From: Streptomyces iconiensis
GTDB taxonomy: Bacteria; Actinomycetota; Actinomycetes; Streptomycetales; Streptomycetaceae
Reading direction: 5' to 3'
Assembly (NCBI RefSeq): GCF_028657195.3
Contig: NZ_JANCPR020000032.1
Location: 46,171-110,170, forward strand
Length of the DNA: 64,000 nt
A program made the position numbers and the translations under genes. Within the stretch, counting starts at the first letter, position 1; each line of letters starts with the position of its first letter. The notes beneath the pieces were generated by a model that saw only the letters and a program-made list of their open reading frames with translations, was not told the origin of the DNA and did not search any database. Shown here piece after piece: positions 17,653 to 26,692 of this stretch.

Positions 17653-18368
17653 CGACACGCATCGCGTGCCTCGGCGACAGCCTCACCCGCGCGCAGTTCA
17701 GCGTCGACTACCTGGATCTTCTCGGACGACGCCGCCCTCCCGGTGACGTGCAGCTTGCCCGTTTCGGCACCAACGGCGACTTCGCCTGCAACCTCTTGCA
17801 GCGCCTCGACGCCGTCGTCACGGACCCACCCGATGTGATCACCGTGTTGATCGGGACCAACGACGCCCGAGCGAGCCTTGCCGGCTACCCCGTCGAGCAG
17901 GCCATGAAGCGCAAACAGCTCCCCGAACGCCCGTCGGCCGGCTGGTTCCAACAGTGCCTGGGTGCCGTCGTCGCACGGCTGCGAGCGGAGACCGACGCGA
18001 CGATCGGTCTGCTGTCGCTACCGGTGCTCGGCCAACAACTCGACGGAGCAGCGGCACAGGCATCGCAGGCGTACAGCCGGATGATCGCCGAGGTCGCCGC
18101 CACCAACGAAGTGGCCTACCTTCCGCTCCACGAACGCCAGATCGAGGAACTGCGCCAAGCGGACCCGCCGCCGATTTCCTACCGGGAGGTGACGCCCGCT
18201 GCGGTCGTCGGCATCCTCGTCCAGCACGCAGTGCTGCGCCGCAGCCTCGACACGATCTCGCGGCGGCGAGCTCTCGTGCTCACGACCGACCACATCCACC
18301 AGAACAGCCGCGGCGCCACCCTTGTCGCTGAGGTCATCGACGCCGGTCTGCTGACCCAGAGCGCGTAG
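17649..18368 (+). CDS. SGNH/GDSL-type hydrolase
   Basis: A 239-residue protein starting at a GTG that overlaps the cupin stop. CLGDSLTRA carries the block I Ser (GDSL), FGTNGD block II and VLIGTNDAR the block III Asn. TTDHIHQNSRG near the C-terminus has the Asp-x-x-His of block V. There is no signal peptide, so it is cytoplasmic. It probably hydrolyses an ester of a small molecule. Translational coupling to the cupin suggests a shared small pathway. Confidence 0.88.
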   Translation: MTTRIACLGDSLTRAQFSVDYLDLLGRRRPPGDVQLARFGTNGDFACNLLQRLDAVVTDPPDVITVLIGTNDARASLAGYPVEQAMKRKQLPERPSAGWFQQCLGAVVARLRAETDATIGLLSLPVLGQQLDGAAAQASQAYSRMIAEVAATNEVAYLPLHERQIEELRQADPPPISYREVTPAAVVGILVQHAVLRRSLDTISRRRALVLTTDHIHQNSRGATLVAEVIDAGLLTQSA

Positions 18369-18610
18369 CTGGTTCCGGCGCCCGGCCGCGCTCGACGTAG
18401 TCGGCGTGGAGGACGGCGAGGGGGTATTCGCGGCCGGGGCCGGGGAGTTGGCGGGCGGTGCGGGTGGCGTGCTCACGATCGGCGCGGGCCTGTGCCTGGC
18501 GCCGGCGGAGTGTGCGGATGTGGCAGCAGGCCGGACACAGCGGCCCCTCCTCGCTCGGTACGGGGACGCCGTTCAGGGCGGGCGCCGCAGTCGGCGCACA
18601 CGCGGGCGGC
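18334..18610 (-). pseudogene. Possible small zinc-ribbon protein, frameshifted
   Basis: The minus strand reads VCADCGA and, one frame over, ALNGVPVPSEEGPLCPACCH, RQAQARADREHATRTARQLP and PLAVLHADYVERGR. Together this gives a CxxC...CxxC zinc ribbon followed by a charged helix, as in many short actinobacterial proteins, with a one-base frame change inside. It overlaps the SGNH hydrolase 3' end. It is weakly supported. Confidence 0.28.
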
Positions 18611-18899
18611 CGGGCCGGAGCGGCGGCGGACGGCGGCATCGACGCATGCGCTCGCCTGCGGCTGGCTGCCCCGGTCACCGCCATAGGCCCGTCCGCCGTC
18701 GACCCGGCCACAGGACGCCGTCCCCTGCGGCTGCTGGCCCCCCTCTGCAAGCTGCGGGCCTACTGAGGTGGGGCGAACAGGGAGGCCAGCAGGCGGAGTT
18801 GGCCGCCTCCATCGCCCGGCGGCGGTGGGGTATCCCCCTGGCGGCACCATCCCCCACCACTGAACTGCCCGCCGCGGGAGGCCAGTCGGGAGGTCAGTG

Positions 18900-19070
18900 G
18901 TGACGGACCGGCACCGGCCCACCGCCGACGTCGGACTCGTGCACTTGGTCTCCGACGCCTGGGTCGACCACCCCGGGCTTTACGAAGGGTTCCTGGATGG
19001 GTACGACCGGGCCCTGACCGGCACCGAGGAGGAGCATGTCACCGGCGCCGCCCTCGACGTGGTGAGCGGA
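18900..19070 (+). pseudogene. Possible phosphotransferase (APH-like) C-terminal fragment
   Basis: The frame from a GTG at 18900 reads ADVGLVHLVSDAWVDHPGLY, GFLDGYDRALTGTEEEHVTG and AALDVVSG, similar in layout to the last 50 residues of aminoglycoside-phosphotransferase-fold proteins. Similarity ends where a 15-base tandem duplication (CACCGAGCACGCCGT, 19071-19100) begins. No catalytic motif remains. Confidence 0.28.
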
Positions 19071-19152
19071 CACCGAGCACGCCGTCACCGAGCACGCCGT
19101 CACCGCGACAGGCTGAGACACGCGAGGGCTCGCCCCTCCCCCCGCAGCCCGG

Positions 19153-19196
19153 ACCGGCCACCCCCGTCCCGTTTCCGCGGGATGGGGGCGGCCGGT
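19153..19196. terminator. GC-rich stem-loop terminator
   Basis: Arms 19153-19171 and 19178-19196 pair over 19 positions with two wobble-type differences around a six-base loop TTTCCG. It lies between the plus-strand relic and the convergent secreted-protein gene, so it can end transcription from either side. Confidence 0.65.
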
Positions 19197-19302
19197 TTCC
19201 GTGACGTGGATGCGGTCGTCGGCAGGCAGGCGTAACACAGGCCGTCCGTACCGGACTTGACCCCGCCGTCGGCCGACCGCCGCGCCCCTCGGAGTGTGCC
19301 CG

Positions 19303-20109
19303 CTACCTCCCGGCCGCCGCGGCGTCATCGCCCCGTACGGAGACCTGCTGCCCTTGCCCGGTGGTCTTCGATGTCGTGCTCAGACAGCTGCCCGACGCCG
19401 GGTCGGTGACGGTGGGGAGGCTGCCGACATGGTCCTCCCCCGCCTCCGTACCGACCGGCTTCCCGTAGGTGACGGTGACCTGCTGGCCACAGCCGGCGGT
19501 GAGATACGGCTCGATGAAGCCCTGGTCGGAGCCCTTGAAGCGGCCCGACCCCGACGGAAGGCTGAAACTCCCGATGTGTGCCACGGAGGCGCCGGTCGCG
19601 GTCTCGACGACCTCTCCGGACATCAGTTGCGTGTCCCCGCCGGCCTCGGCGCGCTTGAGGACGAGCGAGTACATCGTTCCCGGCGTGTAGGCGAATCGGA
19701 CCGCGCAGCTGACTCCCTCGCCGCCGTCGGCGCCGTCGCTGCAGTGAGCGTCCGTCGTGGTGGCGTCCGCGTTGAAGGAGCTGAAGACCGCCTGGAGCGA
19801 GCGGTGACCGTTCGCGTCCACGGGCTTCGGCTGGAATCCGGCGTACGGCCGGGTGCCGCTCTCCAGCGTCGTGTAGTAGGCGAAGTAGATGCCGGAGGCG
19901 TCAGGAGCCGAGTCCACCGACATCGGCAACTTCAGCGTGCTCACCGGGGTCGGGGCACCGGTGGCCCAGCGCACGGTGGGTGTGGACGCCCATGACTGTC
20001 CGGCCGCACCGATGGCGAGGAGCGCCGTAGCTGCGAGAACGGTGCCGGCCCGGACGAGCCGGCGTCCGGGCCCTCTGCTGGATGTACGCGCGGTTAATGG
20101 CGTGCGCAT
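19303..20109 (-). CDS. Secreted protein of unknown function
   Basis: A 268-residue protein with a Sec signal peptide: Arg-rich start, VLAATALLAIGAAGQSWA core and a cleavage site after ASA-like ASTP near residue 42. The mature part is beta-rich (GIYFAYYTTLESGTRPYAGF, MYSLVLKRAEAGGDTQLMSG, GSFSLPSGSGRFKGSDQGFI) with Cys at several places that could pair outside the cell. The layout recalls DUF3472 proteins, but this is not certain. AGGAGAT precedes the ATG. It is convergent with the terminator at 19153. Confidence 0.82.
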   Translation of the reverse strand: MRTPLTARTSSRGPGRRLVRAGTVLAATALLAIGAAGQSWASTPTVRWATGAPTPVSTLKLPMSVDSAPDASGIYFAYYTTLESGTRPYAGFQPKPVDANGHRSLQAVFSSFNADATTTDAHCSDGADGGEGVSCAVRFAYTPGTMYSLVLKRAEAGGDTQLMSGEVVETATGASVAHIGSFSLPSGSGRFKGSDQGFIEPYLTAGCGQQVTVTYGKPVGTEAGEDHVGSLPTVTDPASGSCLSTTSKTTGQGQQVSVRGDDAAAAGR

Positions 20110-20236
20110 GTCATCTCCTGATGGCTGGTGTTCGGTTGCGCGTCAGGATGTAAGCGATTGCTGCCACACGGCAAGAGGGCGCCCCGTGTTTCTATCTTTT
20201 ACTATGGCGAGAGCGTGGAAGAGCAGTAGTAACCGC

Positions 20237-20541
20237 TCACCGCCCAGAGGCAATTGAGCCCGCGTTGATCTCGCGCCAGTACGGCTCGACCAGGACGGTC
20301 ATGGGCATCATCAGGATGCCGCCGGTGTGGCCGAGTACCCGGCGGGCGCTCTCGACGACGAGAGCCGGCCCGGCGGCCAGTCCTGGAAGTTGCCCGTCCG
20401 GGGCAGTCCCGGTGTGATGCCGATGAGCGCCTCGCCGACCTTCTCGGCGTCCAACACCCGTGAATCCGGATTGAGCTGCTGCACGAGCGCACTGGTCGTC
20501 GTCTTGCCCGCACCGTGCGTGCCGTTGAGCCATACGATCAT
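20237..20541 (-). pseudogene. AAA/zeta-type P-loop ATPase, frameshifted and truncated
   Basis: An ATG at 20541 opens MIVWLNGTHGAGKTTTSALV, with the Walker A motif GTHGAGKTT. It continues RVLDAEKVGEALIGITPGLP and then must change frame to read ALVVESARRVLGHTGGILMM and TVLVEPYWREINAG. A short unrelated tail ends at 20237. Intact homologues in Streptomyces run about 180 residues. The second half is missing. Confidence 0.7.
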
Positions 20542-20625
20542 GGGACCAGACGCCGGCGCCCTGCGGGCCGCGGGAACTGCGCACCGCCGCTTCCCGCAGG
20601 CCCCATGTCCCGCACTACGTGGGCC

Positions 20626-20848
20626 CTACGCCGGGGCGGCCCGCACTGCGTCCGTGCGCCGGCGCAGCTTCGCGGCCGGCAGCGTCGGCCGAGACGGACC
20701 AGGCGGCACCAGCAGGGTCTTGCGGGTGATGCGGACGCCCTCGGCGGCCCGGTCGAACTCCTCGGATTCCGCGGCGGGTTGCGCGGTGCGCAGCCCGCGT
20801 GGCCTCGGCCCGTGCGGTGGTCTCGCGCTCTTTCTCCCCGTGCGCCAT
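20626..20848 (-). pseudogene. Possible short basic protein, frameshifted
   Basis: MAHGEKERETTARAEATRAA from an ATG at 20848, then one frame over AAESEEFDRAAEGVRITRKT, LLVPPGPSRPTLPAAKLRRR and a stop at 20626. Repaired, it would be about 74 residues, highly charged. The family is unknown. This depends on one assumed frame change. Confidence 0.25.
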
Positions 20849-20972
20849 CGGTCCGGCCCCGGCGGCGGGCGCGCCGGACGACATCCCGGCGCGCTCGCCC
20901 CTCACGACTCAATCCCCTGGAAAGGCTGGTTCGTTCGGGCCGCACCTGCTAGCTTCCCCAACCACCAATCAT

Positions 20973-20989
20973 ACATTCACTCGGAATGT
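20973..20989. promoter_or_regulatory. Dyad near flavoprotein operon start
   Basis: ACATTC (20973-20978) and GAATGT (20984-20989) are perfect inverted six-mers five bases apart, with partly matching flanks (TCAT and ATGA). TACATT at 20972-20977 could serve as a -10 box, so a bound protein would block it. The TetR gene at the end of the same operon (23666) is the natural candidate regulator. Confidence 0.5.
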
Positions 20990-21006
20990 GTATGAATGGA
21001 GGGTTC

Positions 21007-22518
21007 ATGCGAGGAAAGACGGCCGTGGTTCTCGGCGGCAGCGTGGCGGGGTTGTGCGCCGCGGGAGTGCTCGCCAGGCATTTCGACGAGGTCATCGTCC
21101 TGGAGCGGGACCGGCTTCCGCCGGACGCGCAGCACCGGCGGGGCGTGCCGCAGAGCAAGCACCCGCACTTCCTCCTCAACTCCGGGCGCCGCGCGATCGG
21201 CGAGATCTTCCCCGGCTGCGAGAAGGCGCTGATCGCCGCGGGCGGTATGCACCTGATGCCGTCGATGGACGCGGCGTACTGCGAGAACGCCGGCTGGTCC
21301 CCACGCCAATCCGGGTCGATGACGATGGTCTACAGCTCCCGCGTGCTCATCGAGCGAGTTCTGCGCGACAAGGTCCGCGAGCTCCCGGCCATCGAGATCC
21401 GCGAGGGCGTGACCGTCACCGGGCTGCGCTGCACCGGGGGCGGCACGGAAGGCGGGCGCGTCGAGGGAGTCGAGTACCGCACGGGCGACGAATCGGGCCA
21501 CCTCGCCGCCGACTTGGTCGTGGACGCGCTGGGCCGCGGCTCCTCCGTCGCCGCCTGGCTGAGCACAGCGGGATGGCCGGCGGTGCCGGAGAAGACCCTC
21601 GACGCCAAGGTCACCTACACCTCGCGGTGGTACGACCTGCCGCCAGCGGAGCGGCGCCCGCAGTCGTGGTGGTGGAAGCACCTGGTCGTCACTCCGACCC
21701 AGGACACCGGCGACCACCCCGAGGAGCACGAATACCTCAGCAACTTCTTCCCGATCGAGGGCGACCGCGCCATCGTGTGCATGGGGGCGTGGGGCCTGCG
21801 GATGCCGCGCGAGGTCGAGACCTTCGAGGCCGCGGCGGACCGCGTACGGGCCACGGCCTTCGGGAAGGCGGCGCGCGCCTGCACACCGACCTCCGAGGTG
21901 CACCTCACCCGTTCGACCGACAACAAGTGGCGCCGCTTCGACCTGATCGGCCAGCCACCGCTCGGGCTCGTCTGCATCGGTGACTCGATCTGCGCGTTCA
22001 ATCCGTTCTACGCCCAGGGAATGAGCTCGGCGGCCCGCTCCGCGCTCATCCTCGCCGAGCTGCTGCATGGCCGCGACGTCCTCGACCTCGCCTTCTTCCG
22101 CGAGTTCCTCGCCCTGCAGAAGAAGTCACTCGACGTGCCCTGGATGCTCGCAATGGCCCGTGACCAGGCATACGACTTCGCGACCGGAAGCGAGGTCGTC
22201 GCCCGTTGGCGCCGCACACTCGCCGCGCGCCTGAGCTGGCCGGTCTTCAACGCCATCAACGCCGCGAGCCGCGAAGACCCCTACGTGGAGCGGACGTTCG
22301 CGCAGGTCTTCAACCTCGACAAGTCGCTCAGGCAGATGGCCACCGATCCGCGGTTCTGGTTCGGCATCGCACGCTACAAGGTGCGGCAGCGACTCGGACG
22401 CACGGTCGTGCCCAGCGGCTTCGACGACCAACAGGACCCGCCCGGAACCGACTACACCGGATACACCCGCGCCGCCGGCAACGCGCCGTCCGCCAAGGCC
22501 GACCTCGTCAAAGACTGA
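21007..22518 (+). CDS. FAD-dependent oxidoreductase (halogenase/monooxygenase-like)
   Basis: A 503-residue protein. MRGKTAVVLGGSVAGLCAAG with VIVLERDRLP is the FAD Rossmann fold. GVPQSKHPHFLLNSGRRAIG resembles the start of geranylgeranyl-reductase and halogenase-like flavoproteins. LGLVCIGDSICAFNPFYAQG is the GD motif. The start at 21007 has GGAGGG directly upstream. An in-frame ATG at 20986 lies inside the dyad and is less likely. It forms an operon with a membrane protein (15-base gap) and a TetR gene. The substrate is unknown. Confidence 0.88.
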   Translation: MRGKTAVVLGGSVAGLCAAGVLARHFDEVIVLERDRLPPDAQHRRGVPQSKHPHFLLNSGRRAIGEIFPGCEKALIAAGGMHLMPSMDAAYCENAGWSPRQSGSMTMVYSSRVLIERVLRDKVRELPAIEIREGVTVTGLRCTGGGTEGGRVEGVEYRTGDESGHLAADLVVDALGRGSSVAAWLSTAGWPAVPEKTLDAKVTYTSRWYDLPPAERRPQSWWWKHLVVTPTQDTGDHPEEHEYLSNFFPIEGDRAIVCMGAWGLRMPREVETFEAAADRVRATAFGKAARACTPTSEVHLTRSTDNKWRRFDLIGQPPLGLVCIGDSICAFNPFYAQGMSSAARSALILAELLHGRDVLDLAFFREFLALQKKSLDVPWMLAMARDQAYDFATGSEVVARWRRTLAARLSWPVFNAINAASREDPYVERTFAQVFNLDKSLRQMATDPRFWFGIARYKVRQRLGRTVVPSGFDDQQDPPGTDYTGYTRAAGNAPSAKADLVKD

Positions 22519-22533
22519 CCCGAGGAGCACGAA

Positions 22534-23661
22534 ATGAGCTATTCATGCGACTCGGCTGCCGAACGTCTGGCTGAAGGGCTCGGCTTCTCCTGCCGTGGCG
22601 CCGCTCCCGTCGTGGACTTCCGCAACCCGCTCTCCCCCGAGAACGCCACCATGCCGGTCCTCGAACTGCTCATCGTCGGCGGCGCGGTGTTCGCCCTCGT
22701 CCATGCGTGGCGGCGGTGGCGGCGCGATGGCGACCCGGTCAACCTCTCGCTGTGGTTCGCCTCGGTCGTCTACCTGGCGGTGATCGAGCCGCCGCTCTAC
22801 TTCCCGGGCTGGTTCGGCCTTGAGGAGCACGTGGGGCTCATCTTCTCCCACAACGTGTTCACCGCACAGTTCATGTACGACCGCCTGCCGCTCTACATCG
22901 TGGCCTTCTACCCGGCGCTGTCCCAGCTCGCCTACGAACTGGTCCGCGCCCTCGGTGTCTTCGCACGGCGCGGGGCCCTGCTCGGTTCGCTGGCGGTCGC
23001 TTTCGCCTGCCAGGCGTTCTACGAGATCTTCGATCAACTCGGCCCCCAGCTGAAGTGGTGGGCGTGGAACCCCGACAACAAGATGATCAACGAGCCGGCG
23101 CTCGCCTCGGTCCCGATGAACAGCATGTTCCTGTTCGCCTCGGTGTCCTTCGGCACGATGACCTACCTCGTCATCCGCCTCGTCGGCGACAAGGAGGGCC
23201 GGGGCACGCTCAACGGACGGCAGATCGCCCTGCGCACCGTCGCCGCCGGCGCCCTGACACCGTTGGGAATGACGGTCGCCGGCATCCCCAGCAACGTCTT
23301 CCGCGGTGGAGCCGACATCGGGATCCAGCAGGCCATCCTCGGCGTCGAGCTCGCCCTGGTGTGGATCGCCGGCCTCTACCTCCTCGCGGACGCCTGGCGC
23401 ACGCGTCGGACAGACCCGGCGCCGATGGCATCGCCGCTGTTCGCGCGCACCTACCCGGCGCTGTACCTCGGCGTCCACATCGTCCTGTGGCTGACCGCAT
23501 TGCCGGCCTACATCTCCGCGACCGACGGCCTCACCGAGCAGGGCACACCGATCGGCAGCCTTTGGTACACCGCGCTGTGCACCGCCGCCGCCACCGGGCT
23601 CATCGTGGCCGCACTACGAGCGTCCTCACCCCAACGGACCGCGGAGCCTGTGCGATCCTGA
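22534..23661 (+). CDS. Multi-pass membrane protein of unknown function
   Basis: A 375-residue protein with about eight or nine hydrophobic helices (for example VLELLIVGGAVFALVHAW, LYIVAFYPALSQLAYELV, GSLAVAFACQAFYEIFDQLG, VELALVWIAGLYLLADAW). A conserved-looking loop WWAWNPDNKMINEPALASVP lies mid-protein. There is no transporter signature. GAGGAG precedes the ATG. It sits between a flavoprotein and a TetR gene, and the three probably form one regulon. Similar proteins exist in mycobacteria and other actinobacteria, but no function is known to me. Confidence 0.82.
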   Translation: MSYSCDSAAERLAEGLGFSCRGAAPVVDFRNPLSPENATMPVLELLIVGGAVFALVHAWRRWRRDGDPVNLSLWFASVVYLAVIEPPLYFPGWFGLEEHVGLIFSHNVFTAQFMYDRLPLYIVAFYPALSQLAYELVRALGVFARRGALLGSLAVAFACQAFYEIFDQLGPQLKWWAWNPDNKMINEPALASVPMNSMFLFASVSFGTMTYLVIRLVGDKEGRGTLNGRQIALRTVAAGALTPLGMTVAGIPSNVFRGGADIGIQQAILGVELALVWIAGLYLLADAWRTRRTDPAPMASPLFARTYPALYLGVHIVLWLTALPAYISATDGLTEQGTPIGSLWYTALCTAAATGLIVAALRASSPQRTAEPVRS

Positions 23662-23665
23662 AGGC

Positions 23666-24289
23666 ATGGGGCACCACGGCTGGGGAGGTCGGCCTCCCGC
23701 ATCGGACGCGGAGGCCCGGCAGCGCATCATCGACGCGACCGCCCGCTGCGTCGACAGGCACGGCGTCACCAAGACGACCCTGTCCGACGTCGCCGGCGAA
23801 CTCGGCGTCACCCGCCAGACCGTCTACCGCCACTTCGGCCGCATCAGCGACATCGTCGCCGAAGTGGCGGCCCAGGGCGCCGAGTCGTTCGTCGACCTGA
23901 TGCTCGCGCACCTGCGGGGAATCACCGACCCGGCCGAAGCCGTTGTCGAAGGCATGGTCTTCTGCGTACGGACCATCCCCACCGAGCCACGCCTGAGCCT
24001 GCTGCTGCAACTCGGGGACACCAGCGCCTTCGGCCGCGGCGCCACCACCCAGGGCACCATCGCCTACGGCGCCAAGATGCTGAGGCGCTTCCCCGTCGAC
24101 TGGGCCGCCGCCGACATCGGTGAGGACGACCTGCGCGGCCTCGCCGAGATCATCATGCGACTTCTGACCTCGCTGCTCCAGCACCCGAGCGAAGCAGCGC
24201 AGGACGAAGCCCACCTCCGCGCCCTCCTCAACCGCTGGCTGGCCCCCTCCCTGTCCCGGACAACAGCCTCCGCGCATCGGCGACCCTGA
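23666..24289 (+). CDS. TetR-family transcriptional regulator
   Basis: A 207-residue protein. RQRIIDATARCVDRHGVTKT and LSDVAGELGVTRQTVYRHFG are the TetR DNA-binding region. The rest is the helical ligand domain. It begins four bases after the membrane-protein stop, implying translational coupling. It likely represses the three-gene operon through the dyad at 20973. Confidence 0.9.
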   Translation: MGHHGWGGRPPASDAEARQRIIDATARCVDRHGVTKTTLSDVAGELGVTRQTVYRHFGRISDIVAEVAAQGAESFVDLMLAHLRGITDPAEAVVEGMVFCVRTIPTEPRLSLLLQLGDTSAFGRGATTQGTIAYGAKMLRRFPVDWAAADIGEDDLRGLAEIIMRLLTSLLQHPSEAAQDEAHLRALLNRWLAPSLSRTTASAHRRP

Positions 24290-24319
24290 ACGCTCAGCGG
24301 ACGTCAAGTCCGGTCTTCC

Positions 24320-24603
24320 TCGGTTCGTGATCGCTCGACCGTGGTATCGATCGTCGTGTCCGGCGCCCCAATGAGCATGTCCGTGCTGAAGAAGACTCCG
24401 AACCGCCCGAGCCGAACGCCGCCTACCAGGCCATCGTGAACGCCTTCAACCAGCACCCCGACCAGGAGTTCCGAGCCCGTGAGCTCCACGAGCTCTGGGC
24501 CCACCGACGAGGCATCGGTCAACGTCACCCGTGCCCGTCCCGGACGCCTCACCCGCCAAGGCTTCCTCACCCAAACCGGACGAGGCCGCTACCAGAACCG
24601 GAA
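24320..24603 (+). pseudogene. Helix-turn-helix C-terminal relic, frameshifted
   Basis: The plus strand reads RGIDRRVRRPNEHVRAEEDS, EPPEPNAAYQAIVNAFNQHP and DQEFRARELHEL, then one frame over PTDEASVNVTRARPGRLTRQ and GFLTQTGRGRYQ. This is the winged C-terminus found in a family of Streptomyces proteins with an N-terminal coiled coil. Here the N-terminus is absent and one base is missing near 24494. Confidence 0.55.
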
Positions 24604-24789
24604 TCACCGTCCACTCACGGATACCGGCTGCACGGATCACGGCCTGCCCCCTGGGCCGTTCACCCGGACCGGTGCGAGCTGCGCCCGCCGTGACGTCCGA
24701 GGTCTTCGGGCGCTGAGTCTTCAGCCGCTGAGCGACACGCCGTACGCTGACGGCTCGTCAGAAACAGTGCGACGAAGGGGCGGCGGACG

Positions 24790-25626
24790 GTGATCGACAC
24801 CACGAGCACGGACATCCCGGCGGGTGAGGAGCGCCTGCGCCTCGACATCGAGGACGGCGGCCTGGGCGTGCTCACCCTCTGCCGCCCCGAGAAGCTCAAC
24901 GGCTGGAGCTGGGAGTCCACCCGGCAACTCGGCGTACTCGCCGACCGGATCCGCTTCGACGACTCGATCAGGGTGGTGCTCCTGCGCGCCGAGGGGCGAG
25001 CGTTCTGCGCGGGCATCGACGTCACGGCGCCCGGAGGCGCGATCACCGGGCGCTCGCCCGCCGAGCGGACCCGCAACTACTACGAGGGCATCCGCTGGGT
25101 GCACGAGCGGTTCGCGGTGTTCGCCGGGCTTCCGCAGCCCGTCGTGGCCGCCGTGCAGGGCTACTGCCTGGGCTTCGGCTTCGAGCTGGCCCTGATGGCT
25201 GACCTCCGGATCGCCGCGGACGACGCGGTGTTCGCGCTGCCGGAGGCTCAGTTGGGGGTCGCCGTGGACGCGGGCGGCGATCTGCGGATCGCCCGCGAGG
25301 CCGGGGCGGGCCTGGCCAAGCTGCTCGCCCTGACCGGGCGGCGCATCGACGCGGCCACCGCCGAGCGCCACGGGCTGCTTCAACGCGTCACGACGGTCGG
25401 TGAGTTGGAGGGGGCGGCGCGTGAGGTCGCGGCCGAGATCGCGGCCAACGCGCCGCTCGCCGTACAGGGCATCAAGCGGAACATCGACGCCTACGCGGAC
25501 GCCGGGCTCGCCGCTGCCCTCGACCGCACGGCCCGCACGGCCGCCCTCACGCTCACCTCCGAGGACGTGCGCGAGGGGTACGCAGCGAAGGCCGCCCGCC
25601 GGACCCCGAGGTTCCGCGGCACCTGA
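24790..25626 (+). CDS. Enoyl-CoA hydratase/isomerase family protein
   Basis: A 278-residue crotonase-fold protein from a GTG with AAGGGGCGG upstream. LRAEGRAFCAGIDVTAPGG provides the first oxyanion-hole strand. VVAAVQGYCLGFGFELALMA and DLRIAADDAVFALPEAQLGV provide the second, with a catalytic-type Glu in LPEAQLG. It acts in beta-oxidation or a related CoA pathway. It is convergent with a dienoyl-CoA-reductase-like SDR, the stops being three bases apart, in a block with a FadD-like ligase and an AraC regulator. Confidence 0.9.
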   Translation: MIDTTSTDIPAGEERLRLDIEDGGLGVLTLCRPEKLNGWSWESTRQLGVLADRIRFDDSIRVVLLRAEGRAFCAGIDVTAPGGAITGRSPAERTRNYYEGIRWVHERFAVFAGLPQPVVAAVQGYCLGFGFELALMADLRIAADDAVFALPEAQLGVAVDAGGDLRIAREAGAGLAKLLALTGRRIDAATAERHGLLQRVTTVGELEGAAREVAAEIAANAPLAVQGIKRNIDAYADAGLAAALDRTARTAALTLTSEDVREGYAAKAARRTPRFRGT

Positions 25627-25629
25627 GCC

Positions 25630-26559
25630 TCACTCCGGGCCCGCCCCGCCGAGCTGCTCCCGCACCGGCACCACCGAGGGCTGCACCAGCGCCCGGCGCT
25701 GCCAGTTGGCGCCGTCGACCACCAGGGTGTGACCGGTGATGAAGCGCGCGTAGGGGGAGGCCAGGAAGGTCGCCGCCCAGCCCAGCTCGCGCGGCGCGCC
25801 GACGCGCAGGGCGGGCTGCCGGGCGCCCAGGCCGGACTGTGCGTCCTGTGCGTCCTGCCGTTCCTGCGCGTCGAGGTTGCCACGGATGGCGCCGGGCAGG
25901 TCCTCGTGCGGCATCAGGCCCGGCACCAGGCCGTTGACCTGGATGCCGTACGGGCCCCACTCCACGGCCAGGGTCTCCACCAGGTTCTTGACGCCCGCCT
26001 TCGCCGCCGCGCTGTGCGCGAAGCCCGGGCCGCCGGTCCAGGCGTACGAGGCGCCGACGTTGACGATCGATCCTGGCGTACCGGCGGCGAGATGGCGGCG
26101 GCCGAACTCGCGGCACATGAAGAACGTTCCGGTGAGCGTCGTGTCGACGACGGCACGCCAGGCGTTCGGGGACATCTCATCGGCCGGGACCGGGAAGTTG
26201 GCAGCCGCGTTGTTGATCAGCACATCCGGCAGGCCCGCCGCCTCGGTGGCCCTGTCGAAGAGCGCGGCGACCCGCTCGGGATCCCGGATGTCGCACTCGG
26301 CCGTCGTCACGCGGGCGCCGAGCCCGGCCAGCTCCTGCCGGGCCCGCTCCAGATGCTCCGGCTTGCGGCTTGCGATCACCAACTCGGCGTCCAGGCACGC
26401 GAATTCGGCGGCCATGGCCCGGCCGAGCCCGGTGCCGCCGCCGGTCACCAGGACCACGGTGCCGTTGTACGTGCCGGGCGGCAGGGCGCTGCTGCCCGGC
26501 GGGGGAGGCGCGGGCAGGCCGCGCGGTACGGGAGGCGTGGGGTGGTCGTCGTAGGCCAT
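25630..26559 (-). CDS. SDR family oxidoreductase, 2,4-dienoyl-CoA reductase-like
   Basis: A 309-residue protein. GTVVLVTGGGTGLGRAMAAE is the NADPH-binding motif, and LINNAAANFPVPADEMS and SIVNVGASYAWTGGPG follow the SDR plan. The usual Tyr of YxxxK is replaced: the sequence is FAHSAAAKAGV, as in the 2,4-dienoyl-CoA reductase branch, which uses a different proton path. The ATG at 26559 begins MAYDDHPTPP. A TTG at 26589 is an alternative. It probably reduces unsaturated acyl-CoA during fatty-acid degradation. Confidence 0.86.
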   Translation of the reverse strand: MAYDDHPTPPVPRGLPAPPPPGSSALPPGTYNGTVVLVTGGGTGLGRAMAAEFACLDAELVIASRKPEHLERARQELAGLGARVTTAECDIRDPERVAALFDRATEAAGLPDVLINNAAANFPVPADEMSPNAWRAVVDTTLTGTFFMCREFGRRHLAAGTPGSIVNVGASYAWTGGPGFAHSAAAKAGVKNLVETLAVEWGPYGIQVNGLVPGLMPHEDLPGAIRGNLDAQERQDAQDAQSGLGARQPALRVGAPRELGWAATFLASPYARFITGHTLVVDGANWQRRALVQPSVVPVREQLGGAGPE

Positions 26560-26692
26560 GGAAGGAATCGGTATCGCGTGGCCGCACAAAGGTCCATGCC
26601 CATGGAAAAGGACATTGACAGGGCGTCAGGCGCGCCGGGAATCCTGGTGGACGGCCCGGTACGGGAACCGTCGGGCGGGTAACTCGGAAGTG

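Noticed and set aside
19071..19105. Short CRISPR-like repeat (CACCGAGCACGCCGT twice)
   Set aside because: The two units are directly adjacent with no spacers, so this is a simple tandem duplication.
25630..26559. Treating the SDR as inactive because the YxxxK Tyr is missing
   Set aside because: The 2,4-dienoyl-CoA reductase branch naturally lacks this Tyr and the sequence around it fits that branch.
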